From Beauveria sp. NWAFU-1 (lineage: Eukaryota > Ascomycota > Sordariomycetes > Hypocreales > Cordycipitaceae), in assembly GCA_024472245.1 (NCBI GenBank), contig JANBXD010000004.1, forward strand, positions 833,896 through 897,895: DNA of 64,000 nt, written 5' to 3'. A program made the position numbers and the translations under genes. The notes under the pieces were generated by a model that was not told the DNA's origin, did no database searches, and saw nothing but the letters and a program-made list of their open reading frames with translations. Position 1 is the first letter of the stretch. Every line of letters starts with the position of its first letter. Positions 23,556-33,046 of this stretch are shown here, piece by piece.

Positions 23556-23947
23556 AAAGCTTCTAGTAGTAACGGAACGAACGGGCCTGGCTGCTTGTTA
23601 ATTAGATGATTCGTGGGTTGCATATGTTGGGGAATTGGGGCGCGAAGTTGGAGAGTAGCCGAGGCCGGGCTTTGACATAGCCGTGAGGTGCTGGAATGAA
23701 CTGTTGATAGAGCGTTTGGTGAATAGGTACCTAGAGACGCTACAAAGACTGCTATATTCAGCTAGTTAGATATAGATGAATACATGTCTATGTACGGTCT
23801 CGTGCTCTGTAATAATGCTATAGGAATTTACTTTTCGAAGCATGTACTGTTGCTAATACCGTCAAATTTACATTTTATCAACATTACATAATGTATTGTC
23901 AGATTACATGCCTAGTGGACAATTATTTGACATCTTTGATCCAGAAA
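23556..23947. other. Convergent 3' flanks
   Basis: AT-rich 392-bp tail between the converging secreted-protein and enoyl-CoA hydratase genes. No gene seen. Confidence 0.45.
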
Positions 23948-24847
23948 CTACATCTTGGACGGCACCCACTTTGGCTTCTCCTTGCTCACAAATGCCATCA
24001 GACCCAGCTTGATATTCTCGCCATTAACCAGCTGTCGCATATAGCGCTCGTCCATGATTTGCGCGGCCCTCTCGACGCTTGCCGTCTCCCAAGCTTCTCG
24101 CAGGCCCGCGCGGCTCATGATGATGGCGTCTGGTGACGATTCGGTAATCTGCTCCGCCAGGGCCACGGCCTCGGACACCACGCTGTCCTGCGAGGCAGCG
24201 ATGCGGGCAAAGCCGTGGTGTTTGACCTCCTCAGCCGAGAGTGTGCGCGCCGCGAGTACGATTTCGGAAGCCAGCTGCATGCCAAAGATGCGCACGACGC
24301 GGGGAATGCCACCGGCGCCCGCCCACACGCCTCTCTTCACCTCGGGCAGACCGAATGTCGCCGTGGGTGACGCAACGACCATGTCGCTATAAAAAGAATT
24401 AGGAGAAAATTCTCATGTGAGCTCATGACTGGGTAAAGGTCTCTTGACTTACCAATTCAAAGCCAGCTCAAAGCCGCCCCCTAGAGCTAATCCATTGACG
24501 GCCGCAATCACCGGCTTCTTGCCGAGGCGTCTGCTTAGGCCGCCGAAACCTGTCGGCGGCAAAGCAGCCACGTTGGACTGTTCCCCCGAGAGTTGCCTCT
24601 CCATCAACATCTTCAGATCCTGGCCTGCGCAGAATGCTTTTTTACCCTTGCCCGTAATCACAGCCACTCGCAGCGAGGGCTCGTCATCAAACCATTGAAA
24701 CAGCCTCTCGCCCTCATAGTGGCCATCGGTATGGATGGCATTCATTGACTTTTCACGATTAATGGTGACGAGGAGCACATATGGCGCCGGGTAACTGAGC
24801 TCGTAAACGGTGACCTCTGGAGGTTGAGTCTCTAGCTTGTCCGCCAT
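23948..24847 (-). CDS. Enoyl-CoA hydratase/isomerase (crotonase family)
   Basis: Crotonase-fold enzyme acting on an enoyl-CoA. Two exons on the minus strand, 24847-24453 and 24386-23948, give 277 aa. Oxyanion-hole and catalytic features are intact: GKGKKAFCAGQDLKML, AAVNGLALGGGFELALNCDM (first Glu) and ATFGLPEVKRGVWAGAGGIP (second Glu), matching the two-glutamate arrangement of true hydratases. The intron splits the Cys codon of ALNCDM. There is no mitochondrial presequence, and the C-terminus is PSKM; SKM is a plausible type-1 peroxisomal signal. It sits head-to-head with the thiolase-like gene and fits a beta-oxidation-like step in the cluster. Confidence 0.92.
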
Positions 24848-25210
24848 GGTGCCGGATCTCTATGTTATCGGAATATAGGACTGGTTTCGTAAATTTGTAG
24901 AAGAAGACGTTCAGTACGAAAAGATGTGTTTATGGATATGCTGGGGTTGTCTGGGGAAAACTGGCCCTTCCCGCGCGGGAACCTCGGGCCAGAGAAGTAG
25001 TCAACTATCTAGCTCCCCGCAGCACATAGCCGATTAGGATCGACTGTGCACCGTCAAGTTTTTGTTGTCAATAAAAAAAATCCTCTTTCTGAAGCATCAT
25101 CATAATCACAGTGTTGATATCAAACAAAATAACTTCAATTGGCGAATCGTCCCATTTACCCGAGGAAAGCCGTCTCCAATTTACTGCAAGCTAGCCGCGC
25201 ATCAGCAACC
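24848..25210. promoter_or_regulatory. Divergent promoter, hydratase / thiolase-like
   Basis: A 363-bp head-to-head spacer that could co-regulate the two CoA-ester genes. No TATA box recognised. A CCCGCGCGGGAACCTCGGG-like GC-rich palindromic stretch lies near 24970-24988 and could be a regulator site; this is only a sequence observation. Confidence 0.4.
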
Positions 25211-27101
25211 ATGTCGCCAAGTCGAGCCACTCCCATCATTATCGGTGTCGGCGATGTTAGAAACAAATCTAGCAAGCCAGAGGACGCCATCGAGCCCTCA
25301 AAAATGATGATAGGCGCCATTCAAAACGCCATCAAAGATACAGGTCTCGATACTCGGGCACAGAAACAGCTTCTCGGCGATGCAGATAGCCTGCGCATCA
25401 TTCCCACGTGGACATGGGCTTACAATGACTTGTTGAGCACTGTAGCAGATGGCCTGGGAATCAGGCCGGCAACCAAGGAGATGCCGACTCACGGTGGCAA
25501 CCAACCTGCCTTGCAATGCGACGAAGCAGCCAGAGCCATTTCCAACGGCCAGAGCAAGGTGGCCATTTTGACTGGCGGCGAGGCCATGGCTTCACGTACG
25601 TAGCGCCTCGCTGTTGTCGGGATAATATTAACAGTCTCAGTTGCGGGCTGCCAGAAAGCAGGTCAAATGCCACCGCCGGGCTGGGTCGAGCCTGATCCGG
25701 ACGGCAAGTCATTGTCGATGGACTTGTCCATTTTGGGAGATGGTAATTCCACCTTGACCCGATCATGAATATTCGCTGACCAGATAGGTGCTGGTGCACG
25801 TCACTCCGTCGGTCTTCCCATTCATGTCTACCCTTTATATGAGATTGGGCGCCGCGCACATCTTCATCACACTGCACAGCAGAATAACCAGGAATCGGCC
25901 ACCATGTACGCATCATTCGACGAGATTGGCTCCAAGAACCAATACTCGTGGAATTATGGCGAGAAGCCGAAATCAGCTGAATTCATCGGCTCCATCTCGA
26001 AGCGAAACCGCATCATCTGCGACCCTTGTAAGTTCTCTCGCCAGAGAGAGCAATGCATAATGAGCTAACATAATGTACTAGACCCCCTACTGATGAATGC
26101 TTTCAACGGTGTCAATCTGTCCGCCGCCTGCATCCTGACGTCGACGGAGCATGCCGAGAAGCTCGGTGTCCCTAAAGATAAGTGGGTGTATATTCTTGGC
26201 GGAGCCGGCACTCACGAAAAGGATAACTGTAGGTGATTATATCGCAATTTCAAGAGTCGAACTAATAAGTCAGTCTGGGAACGACCTGGATTCGTTAGCA
26301 GTCCAGCGATTACAAACTCTCTCGATTCTGCACTGCAAGTCTCTGGCCTGAAAAAAGAGCAGATTGACGTTTTCGATTTTTACTCGTAAGTCAACCTGAG
26401 ACAATCACAAGTGCTACGCTGAGACATCTTAGATGCTTCCCCATCGTCCCCAAGCTTGCATGCGATCATTTCGGACTCTCGCCCACCACTCCGGAAAAGC
26501 CGATTTCACTGCTGGGCGGACTAACATCATTCGGAGGCGCCGGCAACAACTATTCTATGCATGCAAGTACAGCCTCACTTTCGAGAAGCAAACATACTGA
26601 CAGCGCCAGGCGCTCACGGCCATGACGCGAGAGCTGCGCAGCCGCAAATACAACAACGGCCTGATTCTTGCCAACGGCGGCATGCTCACGCACCAGTACG
26701 TTGTCTGCCTCTCAGCACAACCTCGCAAGGACGGAAAAGAGTACCCCTCCGAGAATCCGCTGCCTCTTGTCGTGCAGGACCCGGCGCCACCATTCGCCGA
26801 AGACGCCACCGGCCCCGCCACGATTGAAGTAAGTTGCCGATCCAGATTCTCGGCCTGATCACCTCATACTGACACAAACCCACAGACTTATACGATTGAG
26901 TATGATCGCTCTGGAGCACCCAGTCTCGGCCTCATTGTCGGGAAGCTCAAGACTGGCGAGCGCTTCCTCGCGAACCACGGCGACGATGCGACGCTGCAAA
27001 GACTGGCTCAACGCTCCGTGGAGCACATTGGTGAGGCGGGCGTCGTACAAAAGGAAGACGAGAGGAACCTCTTTTACTTTGACGCCAAATCAAACCTGTA
27101 A
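25211..27101 (+). CDS. Thiolase-like protein (TLP1-type, extra C-terminal domain)
   Basis: Thiolase-superfamily protein that may bind or cleave a beta-ketoacyl-CoA. Eight exons: 25211-25595, 25641-25742, 25788-26027, 26082-26228, 26274-26385, 26433-26562, 26610-26828, 26886-27101; 516 aa. Motifs: PIIIGVGDVRNKS at the N-terminus, HGGNQPALQCDEAARAI, FDFYSCFPIVPKLACDH, LLGGLTSFGGAGNNYSMHAL and NGGMLTHQYVVCLS. The usual nucleophile motif is altered: the position corresponding to the N-x-x-C-A-S thiolase cysteine reads GGNQPAL. A C-terminal domain (SLGLIVGKLKTGERFLANHG) matches the additional domain of thiolase-like type 1 proteins. Intron 6 has a GC-AG boundary (CAT|GCAAGT); only this keeps the frame. 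Ends in SNL. Confidence 0.88.
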
Positions 27102-27320
27102 AATAAAACATGCATTGCTAGAAACAATTGTAGACTTTGAAAGTTCAGAGCATCAATGACAAATTGCACGTGACGTAATTCAATGCGACTGTGAGATTCT
27201 GCTTGAGTCTAGTGTCCGTTATCTCCGGCCGCGGTTGATCAACTTGTTAGCGTGCTGTTGTGACATTTTATATCTCATTCCACGACACATGAACCGACTC
27301 CTACACCAGTTTCTTTGAAA

Positions 27321-28245
27321 ATGGCTTGCGCAGACTGCTTCCGCGGCAACATCCACGAGGGCCAGCCCAAGGGCGAGGTTGGCAATGTCCACGGCCTTGA
27401 CACGTATATTTCGCGCCCGCCCAAGGGCACGCAGTCGCGCGGCATCGTCGTCATCATCCCCGATGCCTTTGGCTGGAAATTTGGTAATAATCGCCTGCTG
27501 GCGGACAACTATGCCGAAAAGGGCGACTTTACCGTCTACCTCCCCGACTTTATGAATGGTATGCTGCAATTCATGGTTTGCCGGTGCACCCACGTGCTGA
27601 TTCTCGACAAGGCCATGCCGCTCCCTTGAGAATGTTTGATCATGGCCGCGCATTCTCGACTTCACCCAGCATCCTTACCAAAATGTCAGTGAGACTGTTT
27701 TGACAGTCCTTTGCTGCATACTGACCTTTTTGGACAGCTACCACGTCTTTTGGGCCGTGCTGGACATCATCCCGTTCTTCTACTACTGCAACCCCGGCAA
27801 GACGTTTCCCGTCGTCAAGGGCTTCTTTGAGCAACTGCGCAAGGACGAGGGAGCCACGCAGCCAATCGGCGCTGCTGGCTTCTGCTGGGGCGGCAAGCAC
27901 GTCGTTTTGCTGAGCCACGGCCACGAGATTGACGGCAAGCCGCTCCTCGACGCAGGCTTCACGGCCCATCCCAGCATGCTGAGTATCCCCTCCGACATTC
28001 AAAAGATTCAGCGCCCCGTCTCGTTTGCTTTGGCGGCCAAGGATGACCAAATCTCGCCGGCCAAGGCTGAGAAAGTCAAGGCCATTGTAGTAGCTCTCCC
28101 GAGCCCCGCGACGGGCGAAGCATATGTCATTCCGGGCACTGGTCACGGCTTTGCTGTGCGTGCCGACTTGACCAAAGATGATGTGGCTGCGCAGGCGGCC
28201 AGGGCCGAGGACCAGTGCGTTGACTGGTTCAACAAGCACTTTTGA
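27321..28245 (+). CDS. Dienelactone hydrolase family protein
   Basis: Alpha/beta-hydrolase of the DLH family; fungal members hydrolyse lactones or esters, and many have unknown substrates. Three exons: 27321-27558, 27612-27684, 27738-28245; 272 aa. Motifs: MACADCFRGNIHEG at the N-terminus, GIVVIIPDAFGWKFGNNRLL, LPDFMNGHAAPL, the Cys nucleophile elbow GAAGFCWGGKHV (Cys near 153), a likely acid in AAKDDQISP and the histidine in GTGHGFAVR. Exon 2 (73 nt) was placed because it restores the family block GHAAPLRMFDHGRAFS. Next to the thiolase-like gene on the same strand, 219 bp downstream. It could release a CoA thioester or open a lactone formed in the pathway. Confidence 0.92.
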
Positions 28246-28377
28246 TGGGACACTATGCAGAATGAAGATTGATGAAAGTTGATTGTATGGAATGCTTTAC
28301 AGTGTATTCTAGTCTATGGACCACTAATACGAATGATCTACAGTGTATTTCAGTCTGTGAACCACTAATATGAATGC

Positions 28378-29856
28378 TCATGCGTTGGCGAGCTCAACGG
28401 CCTTTTGTGCCGCCTTTCCAAAATCAGACTCCACGTACAGTCCTAGATCCGCATCCGCGAGCTTGAAAAGTCAGCACTTTGCAGATGTTTCGCAGTAGCA
28501 GCACTTACAAGTTTCAATCCCGCTTCAGAGTTTGTGCCCTGAAGACGAACCACCATCGGGACGTGGATATTCATCTCGCTGGCTGCGCCAATGATGGACT
28601 CGGCAATCATGTCACATCTCGTGATGCCTGCAACGGGTTAGACAACTGATGGTATTTCTTGCCGTGATAAGCAGCAACGTACCGCCGTAAATGTTGACGA
28701 GAATGGCTTTGACGCGCTCGTCTCTTAGGATAATGCTAAATGCCTGCATCATCGTCTGCGTAGTCGCTTGGCCGCCCGCATCGAGAAAGTTTGCACTCTG
28801 GCCGCCTGCCAGGCCAATGGCATCATTCGTCGCCATGGCAAGCCCTGCGCCGTTGACGACGTTGCCAATGTTGCCGTCCATGCGCACGTACACGAGGCCG
28901 TACCGTTCTGCCTCGACCTCGTCGCGCACCTCTTGCTCCTTGTCGCGCAAAGCAAAGAGGTCGGCTTGTCTCTTGTGCGCATCATCATCAAAGACAAAAC
29001 TCGAGTCCAGGCAAACAAAGGCATGGTTGGAACGGGCCAGCGAGCGGACCTCGAGCAGCATGCCTTCCTTTTCGCGAAAGATCTGGTGCAGAGCCGTGAG
29101 TGTCTTGCCGAGGCTGGCAATCTCAGCGGCGTGGGATATACCAATGTCAGAGGCGATGCGCTGGACGAGAGACTCGGGCACACCCTCGGTCAGTGTAAAG
29201 TTGTACGAGCGAATGCTAGATGGGTGCTGCTCGGAGATGGAGCGAATGTCCTGGCCACCGTGCTTGGAAAAGACAATGGCAGGCTGGTAGGTTTCGCGGT
29301 CAACGGTCATGGCCAAATACCAGACTTCATCGTGTGATGCTGGCTGTGAAATGTACAGCTCCTTGGCGACAATGGCGCCATCGCAGGAACGTAGAAGTTC
29401 AGCGGCGAGCTTGGCTGCCTGCTCGGGGCTGCTCGCCACCAGGCCGGCGGCTTCCTGCTCTACCAAGGATACATTTCGCTTGAGAAGCTGTGCACTTAGC
29501 CGGCTATTGTTTCCTGGAAGCATCCGTTAATCGTGGCCCCCAAGCTTTGGACACGGTCAAACGTACCGAGCTCTTTCACCGCTGCTCGAGCTTCCTCGGC
29601 GCTGCGCGCAACGAGACCTCTAGGCACGGCAGCACCAGCCTAATCTTGTAAGCTGCAGGAAAAGGACATTAAAAAATGCAACAAGCTAACCTCTTTCAAC
29701 AGTTCTTGTGATTGATACTGGTGAAGCGTGAGCCTCCGCACGTGCTGTCTAGCCACAAGCTACTTCTGTCAGCGTACACCAAGACTTGGCTGCTGGCATG
29801 AGGCGTACCTGTGAGCTCGACTTCCATAGCCGCAGGGCTGATCTTTGCGAAGCCAT
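28378..29856 (-). CDS. Succinyl-CoA ligase beta-subunit paralogue
   Basis: ATP-grasp beta subunit of an NDP-forming acyl-CoA ligase. Six exons on the minus strand: 29856-29809, 29744-29691, 29639-29567, 29513-28683, 28627-28509, 28461-28378; 402 aa. The first 25 residues (MASQRSALRLWKSSSQHVRR) look mitochondrial. LTLHQYQSQELLKEAGAAVP is the ATP-grasp start. Further motifs: VRMDGNIGNVVNGAGLAMAT, NDAIGLAGGQSANFLDAGGQ, AILVNIYGGITRCDMIAE and VPMVVRLQGTNSEAGLKLL. The C-terminal ligase half is well preserved, while the ATP-grasp middle is divergent. It is head-to-head with the hotdog dehydratase gene (279-bp spacer) and about 8.5 kb from the alpha paralogue. Together they could form a ligase with a substrate other than succinate. 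Confidence 0.9.
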
Positions 29857-30135
29857 TGGGTCCGACGAATAAAAACATACACTGGAAAGCTCTTGGGGAT
29901 ATTTTTTATGCCAAAGTTGACATTGGCGAGATCTAAATGCGATTTGCGTTTAGTTGCCGGCCACTAGCCGGCTTTATGATGGCTTCTCGCGGGGCATCAA
30001 CGTCGTCATGGGAATGCAGTTAGCGCCCGGTTATATGACATTGCGAGCTGGTCCAGATGCATAGTTTGAGCCTGCTACGAACTCGTCGTCGCTAAAATCT
30101 GAATTGACCTCGCCGTCACTACAAATTACAAGAAA

Positions 30136-31204
30136 ATGAATAGGTCACATTTTCGGGCGAGCATGCTATGGGCGCGGAAGTTCGGGACATCGGCTCGTCA
30201 CCAGCAAAGCACGGCGCAAGACGCCGCAGCTCGCCTCCTCGACACCTTTGCGGGCAAGACTGTCAGTCGCCGGCAGCTCATTGACGGCAACCAGTTGCAG
30301 AAGCTATCGCTGACTCTAGGCCGAACTAGCATCGGGACTCACAACGTGGCAGAGCGCCCGCCACCTGTCGGTACGCCGGTGCCACCGGGACACCACCTGG
30401 TGTACTTTACGCCGTCTGGCGTAGAGGCGGAACTGGGGCCCGACGGCTCCGACAGGACCTACAACGCGGCGGCGCCGTTTTCGAGGCGGATGTGGGCGGG
30501 CGGCACGATGCAGTGGCCGGCCGAGAGCGCGTGCATCCGCGTGGGCGACGAGGTGGAGGAGCGCACGACGCTGCTGAGCGCCACGGCCAAGAAGAGCCGC
30601 TCCGCCGGGGAAATGGTCCTCGTAGAGGTGGTCAAGGAGCTGCAAGGCCCTCGCGGCGTTGCGGTCGTGGACAGGCGATCCTGGGTATTCCGGCCGGAAG
30701 TCGACCCGAGCAGTGCAGCAGCAGCACCGAAGCCACCGAGGCAGACGAAGCAGGGACCGACAATAATTGAAGACATAACGAATGCTTCAAGTTGTAAGTA
30801 CAGGTGACCAAGCAAGAAAGAACTGTACATGCAATTCTGACAGACGGGCAGTTTCCGCACGACACTTTTGCTGGTCGCCCGTGGGGTTATTTCGCTTCTC
30901 GGCGTTGACGTTTAATGGCCACAAGATTCACTACAACGAGGGCTGGACGACCGCCGTCGAAGGCCACCCCGGAGTTGTCGTGCATGGGCCATTGAATCTC
31001 ATCAATATACTTGATTATTGGAGAGATGTACATGGAAATGGCCAGGCACCAAAGGAGATTGTATACCGCGCCATGTCGCCATTATACGCCGGTGACAGAT
31101 ATCGAGTGCACACGGCTAATGTAAAGGATGGAACAGAGGGTAAGAAGTATCACATATTGGCGGACAAGGACGGGGTTGTGTGTATGAAGGCTGATGTGCG
31201 ATAA
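30136..31204 (+). CDS. Hotdog dehydratase, MaoC/HTD2-like (mesaconyl-CoA-hydratase-like)
   Basis: Double-hotdog hydratase/dehydratase acting on an acyl-thioester. Two exons, 30136-30793 and 30852-31204, give 336 aa. The N-terminus (MNRSHFRASMLWARKFGTSA) suggests mitochondrial import. The first half contains the FAS1-like dehydratase signature APFSRRMWAGGTMQW, shared by mesaconyl-C4-CoA hydratases and mitochondrial HTD2. The second contains LFRFSALTFNGHKIHYNEGW and GVVVHGPLNLINILDYW, the catalytic hotdog helix. It could be the mitochondrial FAS-II HTD2 enzyme, but its place beside acyl-CoA ligase subunits favours a catabolic hydratase, for example of itaconyl- or mesaconyl-CoA. The acceptor of the intron was chosen by phase. 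Confidence 0.86.
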
Positions 31205-31336
31205 GTCCGCGCCATGCTGTCAATGTACATGTATATAAGGTGCATGCGATCGCTATCAATGTACACGTCAACAAGGTGTATGCAATCGAGGGCCTGTATC
31301 ATCATTCATGTGTTCGTTTACTCCTCGTCATCAATA

Positions 31337-32454
31337 TTAATCGGCCTTGGTCAGAGGCGCGAGTCGCTGCATAATGCTGCTAGCGTATTCGCTCAAAGGC
31401 GCATCATAGTCGACCGTGTAAATGGAGACGGAGATTCCACCGTTCTCGACCACGTACGTCTCACCTGGCAGAGAGCAGTCGCCGTGGACGCAAGCATTCA
31501 CACCCGCGGCGTAGGGCTTCAGATTGGCCCATGTAAAGATGCCCTTTTTGGGGTCCCACACAGCTTCGTTGACCTGCGCGTTGCCCGTCATGCGCGTGCG
31601 CACAATCTCCGGCTCGGTGCCGTTGGCCTTGAGCTCCGGTATGTTGACGCTGAGGCCGTATCCGAGAGGCAGCAAGGGGCCGCCCTTGGGGCTGCTCCTG
31701 ATGACCTGGTCGACGACCTTGACGGCCATCTTGGCGACGAGCGTGGCCGGGTCGCTGCCGTTCTTGACGTCAAAGTAGGGCACCTCCCGGTTGCTACCGG
31801 AGAGCGCAATGGCAGGGACGCTGCGGTGAGTGGCGGCGTAGCTGGGAGATTTGTCAGTGATGGCGGGTTCCAGCATCATTGGACCAACAAGAACGTACGC
31901 GGCACCGGCAGTGCCCGAAAGGGTCCAGACAAAGGGTCCTAGGTTGGTACCAAAGTTGGGCCCAGTCAGAACGAGGTCGGGAACCTTGAAATCGGCGAAG
32001 CGAGGCAGCACATAGTCGAGGGCCACAAATGTGCAAGCCGCAGGAGTGCCATTGTAGTACCAAATGTGGCTGTCGTGGGGATCACTGCCAATCTACAATT
32101 GTCAACTTTTGCGCACAGCGTCTAAGTGATGACTCTTACAGAAGGCGCGCCCTTGGGAATCAAGTCGTACTGTGACGCAGCCGTAAGATTGCCTTCTCTG
32201 CTAAAGTCGCTTTTACCGCCCATGCCGCTCTGCATAGTGGCCGGTGCAACGATCCAAGCTAAGAACGTTAATCATGTCTATGAAACCACCAAGAACAAGC
32301 GTTCGAGAAACACACCATTGTGGCCAGCCTCGTTTAGTAGGCGATATACTTCTCGCAGGTTACCGGAAGCAAAGCCATCGTCATTGTTTAGCAGGATGTT
32401 GAGAGCCTGGGTACAGCTGGCGAGGGCTAGCGGTAAAAGACTGGAGATGAGCAT
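31337..32454 (-). CDS. SurE-like secreted acid phosphatase/nucleotidase
   Basis: Metal-dependent phosphatase of the SurE family, probably secreted or vacuolar. Three exons on the minus strand: 32454-32316, 32258-32140 and 32092-31337; 337 aa. A signal peptide (MLISSLLPLALASCTQA) precedes the metal-binding start NILLNNDDGFASGNLRE with its Asp pair. Further SurE features are WIVAPATMQSGMGGKSD, WYYNGTPAACTFVALDYVL and DLVLTGPNFGTNLGPFVW. A short N-glycosylation-prone C-terminal domain follows. The 3' end faces the dehydratase gene, so it is the right boundary of the CoA-ester cluster and is probably unrelated to it. Confidence 0.9.
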
Positions 32455-33046
32455 GCTGGGGGGACTTTGAATCTCTCGACACAATGGGATGGGGAAGGGA
32501 ACGAGGTCAATTGAGAGCTGGCAGACGGGTCCCGGAGGCTACTTGTATGAAAACCTTGGCCGCAAAGAAACCTGCATACATGCCTGGAGAGCAAAAGTTC
32601 CCACGAAGATGACTGCTCGCCTGCCGGACCAGGCATGGTCCGTAGTCGCCAGAGAGCAGGGCTGATGATTGCCCGGGGCGAGATGGTGGTGGTGGATCAG
32701 CGTAGGCGGCGGAGGTGGCCGAGGCTGTTGATAAGAGGGCGTGCTGCACCAAACTGCAGGGTGACATCGAATCTGGCATCGCCAGCGCGATCCCAAAATC
32801 ATTACATTTTCCTCAAGTGTAAGTTACGCTCAATTTCGACAGGTACCGCAGGTTTTACCGGAACCCCGCAGAGCGACCCGTACTTTACCACCATATTCTT
32901 CGATCTACTTCGTTTTAACCGTAACAAAGTCTGGGGTTGAGCTAATAACACTGTGTGGGGCAAACTGTACCTTATCCCTCTCTCATACGAGGGCGCTTGA
33001 TGAAATGCCAAATCTTTACCGACACAAAGCCTGTTAGTTGCTGGCC
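32455..33046. promoter_or_regulatory. Divergent spacer, SurE-like / APH-like
   Basis: 592 bp head-to-head. Overlapping minus-strand frames near 32.5-32.8 kb have no domain and no sensible start. No TATA box recognised. Confidence 0.35.
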
